The translations under genes were made by a program, and so were the position numbers. This document shows, piece after piece, positions 26,980 to 36,458 of a stretch of 64,000 nt of DNA (positions are counted from its first letter, which is position 1; each line of letters begins with the position of its first letter). The notes beneath the pieces were generated by a model that saw only the letters and a list, made by a program, of their open reading frames with translations, was not told the origin of the DNA and ran no database searches. This DNA is from Hyphomicrobiales bacterium (GTDB lineage: Bacteria > Pseudomonadota > Alphaproteobacteria > Rhizobiales > HXMU1428-3). Location of the stretch: assembly GCA_021775425.1 (NCBI GenBank), contig JAJFHX010000004.1:1-64000 (forward strand). The letters are read 5' to 3'.

Positions 26980-27849
26980 ATGAGCGATAAAAAACGGCGC
27001 GACGCGATAAATAATTTTAATCTGGATGATCCTGTTCTTGACCCTCTGATAGATGAACATGCATTTACTAGTGGGGCTTACCCTTATGTCAAGAAAATGA
27101 AGCGGCGCAAATATGAGGCTGAGCTGTATCATCTACAGATAGAGCTTTTAAAGCTGCAGCGCTCGATTGCTGCCACCGGTGAGCGAATTGTCATAATTTT
27201 TGAAGGGCGGGATACGGCCGGAAAAGGCGGGACCATTCAGAGGTTTCAACAATATTTAAACCCGCGTCATGCGCATGTGATTGCGCTACCGAAACCAACC
27301 GAGGCTGAGCGGGGGCAATGGTATTTTCAGCGCTATATCAGCCATTTGCCAACTGCTGGTGATATTTCGATGTTTGATCGCTCTTGGTACAACCGGGCGG
27401 GAGTTGAGCCGGTTATGGGGTTTTGCACTGATGAGCAGCATGATCTTTTTTTAAAAGAGGTGCCGCATTTTGAAGAACGGCTGGTCAATGACGGGATTCA
27501 TTTTTTCAAGATCTGGCTGACGATTGGCCAGGAGATGCAATTGCGCCGGTTATATAAAAGGCGTCATGACCCGTTAAAGCACTGGAAAATATCGCCGATT
27601 GACCTTGAAGCCGTTCACAAATGGGATGACTACACACGGGTGAAAGAGCAGATGTTTCAAGCAACTCATAGACCCGATACGCCGTGGAATGTGATCTTTT
27701 CTAATGACAAACGTCGTGCCAGGCTGAATGCCATCAAGCTGGTTTTAAGTCAGATGGATTATGAGGAAAAAGATCCTCAGATAGCTGAAGCGCCTGACCC
27801 GCTGATCGTCGGATCAGGCGATGATTTTTTCTATAATATTGAAAATTAA
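26980..27849 (+). CDS. ppk2: Polyphosphate kinase 2 family protein
   Basis: 289 residues with the PPK2 P-loop kinase fold: Walker A GRDTAGKGGT (about 76-85), the lid-like KPTEAERGQWYFQRY region and Walker B MFDRSWYNRAGVEPVMGF. The enzymes transfer phosphate between polyphosphate and nucleotides, usually making GTP or ATP from the diphosphate. The single-domain form and length fit class I. It is divergent from phoR, which fits a role in phosphate storage, but no Pho box is visible. Confidence 0.95.
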   Translation: MSDKKRRDAINNFNLDDPVLDPLIDEHAFTSGAYPYVKKMKRRKYEAELYHLQIELLKLQRSIAATGERIVIIFEGRDTAGKGGTIQRFQQYLNPRHAHVIALPKPTEAERGQWYFQRYISHLPTAGDISMFDRSWYNRAGVEPVMGFCTDEQHDLFLKEVPHFEERLVNDGIHFFKIWLTIGQEMQLRRLYKRRHDPLKHWKISPIDLEAVHKWDDYTRVKEQMFQATHRPDTPWNVIFSNDKRRARLNAIKLVLSQMDYEEKDPQIAEAPDPLIVGSGDDFFYNIEN

Positions 27850-27853
27850 AAAG

Positions 27854-27880
27854 GGGCGGGCAGAATTAGATTGCCCACCC
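27854..27880 (-). terminator. Terminator for the MliC-SH3 gene (and perhaps ppk2)
   Basis: GGGTGGGCA and TGCCCGCCC form a 9-bp stem with one mismatch. On the minus strand it is followed by a T-rich tract (CCTTTTTAATTTTC). In the plus direction the T-run is more distant. Confidence 0.65.
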
Positions 27881-27927
27881 ACCTTATCGTTTTTCTTCTG
27901 AAGATCATCGTCGATCAGGTAATCAGA

Positions 27928-28590
27928 TCAGTTACAGACTTGATAGGTGCCTTCAACATATTGGCCAACTGAGCAGACAATGCCGCCCCAATGATAACCA
28001 ATGCGGCCGCGGTATTTAATTTTAAACCATGGGCGATCCTGGAACATTTCGCCGGTTGGGCCAAGCAGGGTGATGCGCTCGCCTTCTCTTAATGATGCTT
28101 TTTTTCTGTAATGCTGTCCGGGCCCGGCGCGCACAATACCGCCCCATGATTTGGCAATTCTTGGATAGGTAATCGCCTGCTGGTGATGCTGTTGTTGTTG
28201 ATTATTTGCGACCCGTCGGCAATGATCATCTGTTTGCCCTTGTGTGCCAACCAAAGCTGTATCGCCTTTGACATGCAAGACCCAGTTGCCATCAGTGTAT
28301 CTTACGCCTGAACCAGAGCGGACATTTTCAAGCACGATTTTTGGTGAGCTGTCATGTGAGATAATGGCGATTGAGGTGGTGTTTGTATTGATAAATTCAA
28401 CAATCAGCGGGATGCCTTCATTGCAGCTATATTCCACCCGGGTTGTATCCGCCGCCATTGCTGCGCTGTTCGTTAACAGTGAAATCGCAAACAGTGTGCT
28501 GAAAAATTTCAGGGAAAATGCCAACAGAGGCGTTAAAACCCATGCGGCGATGTTTTTAAAAATACGCCCTATTAGAAATTGAATTTGCAT
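27928..28590 (-). CDS. Exported MliC-like domain fused to an SH3-like domain
   Basis: 220 residues. An N-terminal hydrophobic region acts as signal peptide (ISLLTNSAAMAADT). Residues about 50-125 resemble the MliC lysozyme-inhibitor domain (VEYSCNEGIPLIVEFINTNT, then SGSGVRYTDGNWVLHVKGD). A Gln/His-rich linker leads to an SH3-like domain at about 145-220 (SWGGIVRAGPGQHYRKKASLREGERITLLG). Both parts suggest cell-wall contact, with MliC blocking C-type lysozyme and SH3 binding peptidoglycan. The combination is uncommon. Lysozyme inhibition is inferred and not proven. Confidence 0.75.
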   Translation of the reverse strand: MQIQFLIGRIFKNIAAWVLTPLLAFSLKFFSTLFAISLLTNSAAMAADTTRVEYSCNEGIPLIVEFINTNTTSIAIISHDSSPKIVLENVRSGSGVRYTDGNWVLHVKGDTALVGTQGQTDDHCRRVANNQQQQHHQQAITYPRIAKSWGGIVRAGPGQHYRKKASLREGERITLLGPTGEMFQDRPWFKIKYRGRIGYHWGGIVCSVGQYVEGTYQVCN

Positions 28591-29038
28591 GGTTTTTCCT
28601 TCTCATTGAGGTTGGCTGGCAGCCTTTATTTTTGTGAATTTGCCGTTTTCATCACGATAAACAAGCTTATGGTTAATATACAGCGAGAAATCTCGATTTA
28701 CATTAAATCTTTGTAAGGTATGCGACAAATGGTTCCATTTCGGTTTGTGGACCTATAAAGTGGTTGGAAAGTGGTCTTATTTTTAGTATAAATCTGTTGA
28801 ATTCTATGGGTCCACGTTTTATGTCGTTATTTAGCGCTCATGTGCATACAGATTTCGTGCAGATTCCTGGGCTTTTGTCCGGCTATTTCTGGCATCACGA
28901 CACTGAAAACCTGGCTCATAAGACCGAATTAAAAATTATTTGAAATTATAAAATCAAAGACCGGAACGTACCGGCTGATCAGTTTGCTGCACCGGATGGA
29001 AATTAACTTTCCGGCTATTTTAAGGGTTTAATCATCTC
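28591..29038. other. Divergent intergenic region upstream of mocR
   Basis: This 448-bp AT-rich region lies between the MliC-SH3 gene and the MocR regulator. It contains the 15-bp repeated motif described separately and short CCGG-containing repeats near 28967-29014. I see no small gene. Confidence 0.6.
28747..28815. promoter_or_regulatory. Candidate MocR operator: three copies of a 15-bp motif
   Basis: GTGGACCTATAAAGT (28747) and, inverted, GTGGACCCATAGAAT (28815 to 28801) match at 12 of 15 positions. A weaker direct copy, GTGGTCTTATTTTTA, starts at 28771, and a fourth GTGG lies at 28760. GTGG-containing repeats are known, as I recall, for some PdxR/MocR-type regulators. Binding by the adjacent MocR protein is inference. 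Confidence 0.5.
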
Positions 29039-30610
29039 ATGTATAAGGCTGCCGACAATGTGGCTTTGACGCTGGATACCAATGCAGGGCGCCCCTTGCA
29101 GGCGCAACTGTTTGAGCAGGTGCGGGCGATGATTATTGAAGGCAAACTAACTTCTGGTGCGGCCTTGCCTGCAACACGTGCTTTAAGCGAGCAACTTGGT
29201 GTTTCACGCAATACTGTTGTACTTGCTTATGACCGGTTACTTTCAGAAGGCTATATTGAGAGCAAGCGCTCGATTGGCACGTTTGTTAGTGACGCCATTC
29301 CATCAGGGGTTGATGCTGATAATGCAGAGCTGCCTCGCAATGACAACAAACAAATGATGGCAGAGATTGTCAGCCTGAAAACGCCTGAAGCTGATGTTCT
29401 TCCTGACGCTTGTTTGCCTTTCAGTTCTGATATCACAACTGAACAGAGCGCTTCCCATTCTGATGTTCGTGAAAACCATGCGCTAGATGCTGACATTGAT
29501 TTCAGGCCTGATTTACCGGATGGTGGGGCTTTTCCGCTGCGCAGCTGGCGGCGTATTGTGAACCGGTTATTGTCACTGCCTGAAGCCATTTATGGTCCGG
29601 CTCCTGATTTGCAGGGCATGTTTGAGCTAAGGCGGTCAATTGCTGAATATCTTGGGCCGGCGCGCGGTATTCTGACAAATCCTGATGAGGTGATTATTGT
29701 CTCCAATGCGCAAGAGGGGCGGAGTTTGTTGTGCCAGTTGCTGCTGGCCCAAAAAGGAACCTCCGCACTGATGGAACTGCCCGGCCCGGCGGGGCTTCAT
29801 GATTTATACAGCCATTATGACGCCGAGATATTTGAAATCGGTGTTGATGATGAGGGCATTCTAACCGAACAATTGCCGACCGATCGCCAAATTGGCGGCA
29901 TGGCTTATGTGACGCCTTCACATCATTTCCCGCTTGGGGTTGGCATGTCGCTGGCCCGGCGGGTGCAGCTTCTGGAATGGGCTTTGAAAGCTCAGACAAT
30001 TGTTATTGAAGATGAATCAACCAGTGAGTTTCGCTATGTTGGTTCGCCCCTGACGGCCCTAAAAGGGTTAGACACGCAGGGGAATGTGGTTTATCTCGGC
30101 AGTTTTGCGAAAACACTTGGTGTGCAAATCGGCTATCTGGTGGTGCCCCAGGGGTTGGTCAGGCCGCTTATGAAACTGAAAATCCTATCAAATTCAGGTG
30201 TTTCCTGGCTTGAGCAAGGGGCAATGGCTGAGTTTATGGATAATGGTGCTTATGAACGTCATTTGCGTAAACTGCGTAAAAAATGTATGGCAAAACGCGA
30301 TCTGATTGTCTCTTTACTAAAAAAACATTTTGGCTCTATCGCACTTGATGGGCTTGATGGTGGCTTGCATCTTATCTGGCATCTGCCGCCAGAGTATGGC
30401 ACGGCTAAATCGGTTGCCAAACACATGCGGGTAAAGCATAACATCGGGTTTTATACCACCTCGACGGGTGGGGCTTATTCTGGCCAGACTGACAAGCCAT
30501 ATGAACAGGCACTGATTTTGGGATATTCATCCCTGACGTTAGATGAAATTGAAGACGGCATAGAAAAACTGGCCGCTGAATTAAAGCAATTAACAGGAGC
30601 AAACGCATGA
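29039..30610 (+). CDS. Divergent MocR-family (GntR plus aminotransferase-like) regulator
   Basis: 523 residues. A GntR winged helix (about 15-85: ALPATRALSEQLGVSRNTVVLAYDRL) is joined by a long acidic linker to a fold-type-I aminotransferase-like domain (about 150-515). The PLP lysine is Lys358 (GSFAKTL) and the ring-binding aspartate is Asp325 (IEDES), spaced as in GabR. The usual tyrosine two residues after the aspartate is Ser327, and the PxLRxGY segment is shortened to VQIGY, losing the phosphate-contact arginine. The stop overlaps the ccmF start, so it is translationally coupled to cytochrome c maturation genes. The effector is unknown. Confidence 0.9.
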   Translation: MYKAADNVALTLDTNAGRPLQAQLFEQVRAMIIEGKLTSGAALPATRALSEQLGVSRNTVVLAYDRLLSEGYIESKRSIGTFVSDAIPSGVDADNAELPRNDNKQMMAEIVSLKTPEADVLPDACLPFSSDITTEQSASHSDVRENHALDADIDFRPDLPDGGAFPLRSWRRIVNRLLSLPEAIYGPAPDLQGMFELRRSIAEYLGPARGILTNPDEVIIVSNAQEGRSLLCQLLLAQKGTSALMELPGPAGLHDLYSHYDAEIFEIGVDDEGILTEQLPTDRQIGGMAYVTPSHHFPLGVGMSLARRVQLLEWALKAQTIVIEDESTSEFRYVGSPLTALKGLDTQGNVVYLGSFAKTLGVQIGYLVVPQGLVRPLMKLKILSNSGVSWLEQGAMAEFMDNGAYERHLRKLRKKCMAKRDLIVSLLKKHFGSIALDGLDGGLHLIWHLPPEYGTAKSVAKHMRVKHNIGFYTTSTGGAYSGQTDKPYEQALILGYSSLTLDEIEDGIEKLAAELKQLTGANA

Positions 30611-32589
30611 ATGGAAGCCTTATAGAGATCGGGCTTGGCGCGACAAGCATAGCGCTTGTGCTTTCTGTTGCCGCCGTGGTGCTTTCGTTTCTTTCACTGC
30701 AGCGCGGTGCGCCGGCGTTTTTGCACTCAGCCCGCCATGCGATGATTTTAAATGCCCTTCTTATTACGCTTGGCTGTTTTACGATTGTCTGGTCTTTTGT
30801 GATTAAAGACTTTTCCGTTCTTTATGTGGCGCAGAATTCCAACAGCCAGTTGCCTTTGCTGTACCGGCTAACGGCATTGTGGGGCGCGCATGAAGGGTCA
30901 TTGATGTTGTGGCTCTGGTTTCTGGCCAGTTTTACAGCGATTGCCGTTTTAGTGCACTGGAAGAGCCATCCGCTTTCCATGCCCTATGTGATCATGACGC
31001 TGGCTGGGCTGCAATTTGGTTTTCTTGTGTTTATTCTGTTTCTCTCTAACCCGTTTATTGAGGTGCATCCTGCGATGCCTGACGGGCGCGACCTTAACCC
31101 GTTGCTACAAGACCCGGGCCTCGCGTTTCACCCGCCGACGCTTTATATGGGCTATGTTGCGTTTTCAGTGCCGTTTGCGTTTGCCATTGCCGCGCTGGCG
31201 CGGGGGCAATCTGGCCGGGAATGGGTGGTGACTACAAGACGCTGGACATTGTTCGCATGGGTTGCCTTAACCAGCGGGATTTTGCTTGGCGGGTACTGGG
31301 CTTATTATGAGCTTGGCTGGGGTGGATACTGGGCGTGGGACCCGGTTGAAAACGCGTCGCTGATGCCATGGCTAACCGGTACCGCTTTTCTTCATTCGAT
31401 TATGGCGCAAGATCAGCGCAACCTGTTTCAGACATGGAATGTGTTTTTGATCATCACGACCTTTGGTCTTTCCCTGCTTGGTACATTTCTTGTGCGCTCG
31501 GGTGTGCTGACCTCTGTTCATTCATTCGCCGCTGACCCGGGACGGGGTGCTTATATTCTCGGATTTTTGATCGTTGTTTCTGTTATCAGTTATGGTCTGC
31601 TGATCTGGCGGGGCAACCGGCTGGTTGGGCCGCACAAGGTTTCCAATCTTGTATCGCGTGAATCTGCACTTTTATATAATAACCTGATGTTTGTTGCGGC
31701 AGCTGTTATTGTGCTGACTGGCACGCTTTATCCTCTGGCAATTGAAATATTAACCGGTGAGCGAGTATCAGTTGCAGCTCCTTATTTTAATAAGGTGATG
31801 GCACCTTTGATGCTTGGCATTGTTTTGCTAATGGGGCTTGGGCCGCTTATTCCGTGGCGCAAATCTAATTTTGCGAAACTTCGCAAACAGTTTGCGCTGC
31901 CTGCCGGGCTGGCGGTTGCGATTGCCATTATTGCTTATTTCCTAGGGGCGACTGACATCATCGCGATGCTGGCAATAGGTTTAATTGGCTTTGTGTTTGC
32001 TGCGACGATGATGGATATCATTGCTGCCGTTAAGGCCAATATGCGGGTGACTGAGCGCAGTTGGAGCCGCAGCCTTTCTAGCCTAGCGATGAACAATCAG
32101 CGGCGTTATGGCGGGTTTATTGTGCATCTTGGTACGTTGGTGCTGATTATTGGTGTGGTTGGTTCTGCCTTTTTCAAAGAGGAGGCGACTGTGACACTTA
32201 AACCCGGTGACCAGGTCATCAGCGGGCCTTATGTTCTCACCTACAAAGCGATTACGCCGCAAAAGGGGCCGAATTATACTGAGCGGATGGCCTTTTTTGA
32301 GTGGAAAAAAGATGATGGGACAACCGGCACGCTCACCCCTTCAAAACGGCACTATCCTGTGACCAGTACTGTGACAACAGAAGCTTCCATTCTTTCGACG
32401 ATGCTGGGTGATCTTTATGTGGTGCTTGGGAACGAACATGGCAAGGAAGAAGTGACCACAAGGGTGTTCTGGAATCCGCTTGTTAACTGGATCTGGATTG
32501 GCTGGCTGATTGTTTTACTCGGCGTGTTTTTTGCCATGACCAAAAAAGCGCCGAAGATTGTAACGCAACCAAAAGAGGCGCTGGCATAG
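30607..32589 (+). CDS. ccmF: Cytochrome c haem lyase subunit CcmF
   Basis: A 660-residue polytopic membrane protein of usual length. The WWD-type haem-handling motif is visible (ELGWGGYWAWDPVENASLMPW), as are LWGAHEGSLMLW and conserved histidines between helices. CcmF with CcmH (and CcmI) takes haem from holo-CcmE and attaches it to CxxCH motifs of apocytochromes. It starts inside the stop of the MocR gene (ATGA overlap) and ends directly at the start of ccmG. Confidence 0.97.
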   Translation: MNGSLIEIGLGATSIALVLSVAAVVLSFLSLQRGAPAFLHSARHAMILNALLITLGCFTIVWSFVIKDFSVLYVAQNSNSQLPLLYRLTALWGAHEGSLMLWLWFLASFTAIAVLVHWKSHPLSMPYVIMTLAGLQFGFLVFILFLSNPFIEVHPAMPDGRDLNPLLQDPGLAFHPPTLYMGYVAFSVPFAFAIAALARGQSGREWVVTTRRWTLFAWVALTSGILLGGYWAYYELGWGGYWAWDPVENASLMPWLTGTAFLHSIMAQDQRNLFQTWNVFLIITTFGLSLLGTFLVRSGVLTSVHSFAADPGRGAYILGFLIVVSVISYGLLIWRGNRLVGPHKVSNLVSRESALLYNNLMFVAAAVIVLTGTLYPLAIEILTGERVSVAAPYFNKVMAPLMLGIVLLMGLGPLIPWRKSNFAKLRKQFALPAGLAVAIAIIAYFLGATDIIAMLAIGLIGFVFAATMMDIIAAVKANMRVTERSWSRSLSSLAMNNQRRYGGFIVHLGTLVLIIGVVGSAFFKEEATVTLKPGDQVISGPYVLTYKAITPQKGPNYTERMAFFEWKKDDGTTGTLTPSKRHYPVTSTVTTEASILSTMLGDLYVVLGNEHGKEEVTTRVFWNPLVNWIWIGWLIVLLGVFFAMTKKAPKIVTQPKEALA

Positions 32590-33195
32590 ATGGCTGAGCA
32601 GACACAAATAGTTATACGCTGGTGGCACTTTGCCCTGATTGGGGTGATGATCCTGATGTTTGTGATGTTTGCGGCTGGCCTTGGGCGGGATACCCGCTTT
32701 ATTCCTTCGCCGTTAATTGGCAAGCCGGCCTATGATTTTAAACTGAAGCAATTGCGGGCGGATAAAGAAATCAGTCTGTCTGATTTTAAAGGCACGGCGG
32801 TTGTTTTAAATTTCTGGGCTTCGTGGTGTGTGGCCTGCCGTGATGAGCATCATGTGCTGCTGGAAAGCGCGAAAAAATATACTGGTAAGCCGGTTCAGTT
32901 CCTTGGTGTGAACAGCAAGGACACGAAAAAGGCGGCGATCGGTTTTATGGAGCAGCGCGGCTTTTTCCCCTACCCCTCTGTGGTTGATGGGCAGGGGCGG
33001 CTTGGTCTTGAATATGGTGTTTATGGTATGCCGGAGACATTCTTTATCAATGAAAAGGGAATTATTGTTGCCAAGCATATTGGTGCGTTAACTCCTGAAA
33101 TTGTTGAAAAGAACATTGGCCTGACGGGCGCACTCGAACAAAGGGCTGTATCTATTTCTGATGATGCCTCTTCTAAGAAAGAGGTGCGCCAATGA
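32590..33195 (+). CDS. ccmG: Thiol:disulfide oxidoreductase CcmG (DsbE)
   Basis: 201 residues. One N-terminal membrane anchor (about 12-32) precedes a periplasmic thioredoxin-like domain with the CVAC active site (NFWASWCVACRDEH) and the cis-proline region VYGMPETFFINEKG. It reduces the haem-binding cysteines of apocytochrome c. It abuts ccmF and overlaps ccmH by 4 bp. Confidence 0.96.
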   Translation: MAEQTQIVIRWWHFALIGVMILMFVMFAAGLGRDTRFIPSPLIGKPAYDFKLKQLRADKEISLSDFKGTAVVLNFWASWCVACRDEHHVLLESAKKYTGKPVQFLGVNSKDTKKAAIGFMEQRGFFPYPSVVDGQGRLGLEYGVYGMPETFFINEKGIIVAKHIGALTPEIVEKNIGLTGALEQRAVSISDDASSKKEVRQ

Positions 33196-33692
33196 GAGTG
33201 AGCATAAAAATCATAATCGCTGCTTTATTTGTGATGTCTGCCCCTATTGCCGGGCAGGCGCAAGATGCGAATCCAGCCAAAGCTGAGACTGCTGCACCCA
33301 AAGTGCAGGTTGAGAGCCGGCTTGAAAGACAAGTGCGGAATATTGCCAGCCTGCTTCGTTGCCCGGTTTGCCAGGGTGAAAGCGTTTATGACAGCCATGC
33401 GGATGTGGCGGTTGAAATGAAAACGCTGATTGCAGAAAAAATCACAGCCGGGGAAACGACCGAGCAGATTTTGACCTATTTCAAAGACAGGTATGGAAAT
33501 TACATTTTAATGGAGCCACCGGCTGAGGGATTGCACTGGGTGATCTGGATTTTTCCCGGGTTTATGGCATTGCTTGGGGCTATGTTTCTGGTTCAGCACT
33601 TACGGTCCAGCGCCAAAGCTGAGCAACAACGTTTTGAGGAACAGGCAAAAAGTAAAGAGGCGCCGGGTGAAATTGAGGAACTCAGCCTATGA
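33192..33692 (+). CDS. ccmH: Cytochrome c maturation protein CcmH (CycL)
   Basis: 166 residues: signal peptide (cleavage likely near IAGQAQ), then the LRCPVCQ redox motif within VRNIASLLRCPVCQGESVYDS, followed by one C-terminal membrane helix (WVIWIFPGFMALLGAMFLV). It works with CcmG and CcmF in the haem lyase complex. It overlaps its neighbours by ATGA-type junctions on both sides. Confidence 0.96.
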   Translation: MRVSIKIIIAALFVMSAPIAGQAQDANPAKAETAAPKVQVESRLERQVRNIASLLRCPVCQGESVYDSHADVAVEMKTLIAEKITAGETTEQILTYFKDRYGNYILMEPPAEGLHWVIWIFPGFMALLGAMFLVQHLRSSAKAEQQRFEEQAKSKEAPGEIEELSL

Positions 33693-34609
33693 GTAGTTTA
33701 ATTGGCATAATCGCGCTTGGGGCGTTGACGCTGTTTGTGATGCTTTTGCCGTTATGGCAGCGGCGTGCTGACCGCTCGCTTGGAACGGGGCTTGAGACCA
33801 ATGATCTTTCCACTCAATGGGAAAATGAGAAAGACCGGCTTGTCAAAGAACAGCATGATCTGGACCTTGCCTTAGCTGAGGGGAAAATTTCTGAAGAAAC
33901 GCATGCTGTTGAACGTGAGCAGGTAGTTTATGACGCCAAGCGGGCGCTTGAACGGTTGCGCTTTGCCCGCAGTGAAAGTGAAAAGCGGGCCTCTAAAGCG
34001 AAACATAAGCCAAAAGCCTACCCTTTATGGGGGATGGGGTTTGCCGCGTCGATTTTTGTTGCAACGATTGGTCTTGTGTTTCACCTCAACGGGCAGGACG
34101 TGCAACGACAACTGACACAGGCGGAAGCTCAAAAAGCACCAGGACAGCCGGACATTCAGAAAATGGTTGCTGCCTTAGAAGAGCGTGTTAAAGCAGGTGG
34201 CAGCAGTCTTAAAGAACAGTTGATGCTGGCGCGTTCGTTTCTGGTGCTTGGCAGGCGGGATGAATCGATCTCGCTTTATAAAGGCATCGCCAAGGCGAAT
34301 AGTGACAATGTGCCAGCTCTTATGGCGCTTGGTGAAATTCACTTTAACTCCAAGACACCTGAAGAACAGTCGCAAGCGTTACAATATTTTGAAAAAGCTC
34401 TGGTTGTTGAACCTGATAAACCAGAAGCTCTTTGGTACAAATCTCTTGCCTTACTTCGAGAAAAGAAATTTGACCAATCCAGAACAGTTTTGGTGAAACT
34501 GAAAGAGATTGCCAAAGATAACCCAAAGGCGATGGAAGCGGTTACGCAATTGCTGACTGAACTGGATAAGAACCGGGCGAAGACCCAGAAAAACAATCCC
34601 TCTCAATAA
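33689..34609 (+). CDS. ccmI: Cytochrome c maturation protein CcmI (CycH)
   Basis: 306 residues. Two membrane helices (about 2-20 and 113-130) flank a cytoplasmic charged leucine-zipper-like loop, and a C-terminal periplasmic TPR domain follows (about 185-290: [24 protein letters not shown] and [25 protein letters not shown]). CcmI chaperones the C-terminus of apocytochrome c to the lyase. It is the last of the tightly overlapped ccmF-G-H-I set. Confidence 0.95.
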   Translation: MSSLIGIIALGALTLFVMLLPLWQRRADRSLGTGLETNDLSTQWENEKDRLVKEQHDLDLALAEGKISEETHAVEREQVVYDAKRALERLRFARSESEKRASKAKHKPKAYPLWGMGFAASIFVATIGLVFHLNGQDVQRQLTQAEAQKAPGQPDIQKMVAALEERVKAGGSSLKEQLMLARSFLVLGRRDESISLYKGIAKANSDNVPALMALGEIHFNSKTPEEQSQALQYFEKALVVEPDKPEALWYKSLALLREKKFDQSRTVLVKLKEIAKDNPKAMEAVTQLLTELDKNRAKTQKNNPSQ

Positions 34610-34655
34610 AGGGCACTGCCGGTTTGAAAGCTGGTTACAAAATAAGGAAGTTATT

Positions 34656-35915
34656 ATGTTTGAATATGACCAATGCCTTGAAGACCATATTAAGTCACTG
34701 CATGATGAGGGGCGTTATCGTGTCTTTCTTGACCTTGAACGTGTGGCTGGTCAGTTTCCAAAAGCTTACAATTTTGGCAGCTATACCAGTGTTGATGGCA
34801 AGTGCCCGCGCAATACGCTTGAGCCATTAAGCGACATCACCGTCTGGTGCAGCAATGATTATCTTGGCATGGGGCAAAACAAGGATGTGATTGAAGCGAT
34901 GAAAGAAGCCATTGACCGGCTTGGGGCCGGCGCTGGTGGCACACGGAATATTTCCGGCAATCACCATCTTATCGTTTCGCTTGAGCGGGAACTGGCTGAT
35001 CTGCATCAGAAGGAAGCGGGGCTGGTGTTTTCTTCCGGTTATGTTGCGAATGAATCGACCCTTAGTACGCTTTCAAAATTGCTGCCTTCTGTTGTGATGA
35101 TTTCTGATGAGCTGAACCATGCGTCAATGATCCAGGGGATTTTGCATGGCAAGGCTGAAAAGAAAATATTCAGACATAATGATCTGGCGCATCTTGAAGA
35201 AATTCTGAAAAGCATTGACCCTTCGCGGCCAAAAATTCTGGCCTTTGAAAGTGTTTATTCCATGGATGGGGACATAAGCCCGATGGAAAAAATCCTTGAC
35301 CTGGCAGACAAATATAACTGCTTTACTTTTCTTGATGAAGTACATGCGGTTGGCATGTACGGGCCGCATGGCGGCGGCATTGCTGAGCGTGAAGGACTGA
35401 TGGATCGTATTGATATTATTCAGGGCACGCTTGCCAAGGCGTTTGGGGTCATTGGCGGTTATATTACAGGTAAAACTTCAACCATTGACGCCATCCGTTC
35501 TTATGCCAGTGGGTTTATTTTCACCACAACGCTGCCACCGGCTGTGGCCGCTGGTGCGCTGACCAGTGTGAGGCATCTGAAACAATCAAATAAAGAGCGT
35601 GACCTGCAGCAACAGAGAGCTGGTGAGTTAAAAGGATTACTAGCGCAGGCTGGCATTCCCTATATCCATTCTGAAACGCACATCGTGCCGGTTATGGTGG
35701 GTGATGCGGTGCTGTGTAAGGAAGTTTCTGACAGACTGCTTGGGCAATTTAACATGTATATTCAGCCAATTAATTTCCCGACTGTGCCGCGGGGCACGGA
35801 GCGGTTGCGCATCACGCCTGGGCCATTGCACACAAGTGAGATGCTTGCAGAACTGGTGAACTGCCTTTCTATCATCTGGGATGACATTAATTTACCGCGA
35901 TCAGTAGCGGCATAG
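34656..35915 (+). CDS. hemA: 5-aminolevulinate synthase (C4 pathway)
   Basis: 419 residues. This PLP enzyme condenses glycine and succinyl-CoA to 5-aminolevulinate, the first committed step of haem synthesis in alphaproteobacteria. Visible are [51 protein letters not shown] (Asp227) and the PLP lysine Lys261 in [13 protein letters not shown]. The ribosome site is AAGGAAG. It lies between ccmI and ccmE with 46-bp and 9-bp gaps, which ties haem supply directly to haem attachment. Whether it has its own promoter is not clear. Confidence 0.97.
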   Translation: MFEYDQCLEDHIKSLHDEGRYRVFLDLERVAGQFPKAYNFGSYTSVDGKCPRNTLEPLSDITVWCSNDYLGMGQNKDVIEAMKEAIDRLGAGAGGTRNISGNHHLIVSLERELADLHQKEAGLVFSSGYVANESTLSTLSKLLPSVVMISDELNHASMIQGILHGKAEKKIFRHNDLAHLEEILKSIDPSRPKILAFESVYSMDGDISPMEKILDLADKYNCFTFLDEVHAVGMYGPHGGGIAEREGLMDRIDIIQGTLAKAFGVIGGYITGKTSTIDAIRSYASGFIFTTTLPPAVAAGALTSVRHLKQSNKERDLQQQRAGELKGLLAQAGIPYIHSETHIVPVMVGDAVLCKEVSDRLLGQFNMYIQPINFPTVPRGTERLRITPGPLHTSEMLAELVNCLSIIWDDINLPRSVAA

Positions 35916-35924
35916 GAGCTTTTC

Positions 35925-36368
35925 ATGACAGCCAGAAAAAAACGTATGGTGGTGATTGTCAGTGCTTTGGCGCTGCTTTCGGTTAGTGTTGGGCTTGTGG
36001 CTTTTGCTTTCAGGGATAATCTGGTGTTTTTCCTCACGCCGACAGATGTGATGGCGGGCAAAGCCAAGGGGGCTAACAAGCTTCGTATTGGCGGTATGGT
36101 TGAAAACGGGTCTCTCAAGCGGCTTGAAGATGGATTGACCGTTTCTTTCATGGTCACTGATTTCAGTCACTCAATACCTGTCACTTATACGGGCTTGTTG
36201 CCAAACCTTTTCAAGGAAGGGCAAGGAGTGATCGCAGAAGGCGCTTTCATTGGCGACGGAAAATTTCAAGCCAAGACCATTCTTGCAAAGCATGATGAAA
36301 AATATGTGCCGCGTGAATTGCAGGAAACCATGAAGAAAAAACCGAAATCTGAGGCTCAATCTTATTAG
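35925..36368 (+). CDS. ccmE: Haem chaperone CcmE
   Basis: 147 residues: one N-terminal membrane anchor (about 8-28), then a periplasmic OB-fold domain. The covalent haem histidine is His123 within LAKHDEKY, with Tyr127 following, as in the family. It carries haem from CcmABCD to CcmF. It is separated from ccmF-I by hemA, a rearranged order compared with the common ccmE-ccmF pairing. ccmABCD are not in this window. Confidence 0.97.
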   Translation: MTARKKRMVVIVSALALLSVSVGLVAFAFRDNLVFFLTPTDVMAGKAKGANKLRIGGMVENGSLKRLEDGLTVSFMVTDFSHSIPVTYTGLLPNLFKEGQGVIAEGAFIGDGKFQAKTILAKHDEKYVPRELQETMKKKPKSEAQSY

Positions 36369-36395
36369 TTTTCATGCTTTACCCCCTATGATGAA

Positions 36396-36409
36396 TTGAC
36401 ATAAATCGC
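36396..36409 (+). promoter_or_regulatory. Degenerate FNR-like site upstream of the fnr gene
   Basis: TTGACATAAATCGC resembles TTGAT-N4-ATCAA with three mismatches, 50-63 bp before the regulator start. It may allow autoregulation but is weak. Confidence 0.3.
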
Positions 36410-36458
36410 TATATTTATAAAAACCGGTTTATTTTAAATTCAGACTTTTGGGAGCTTT

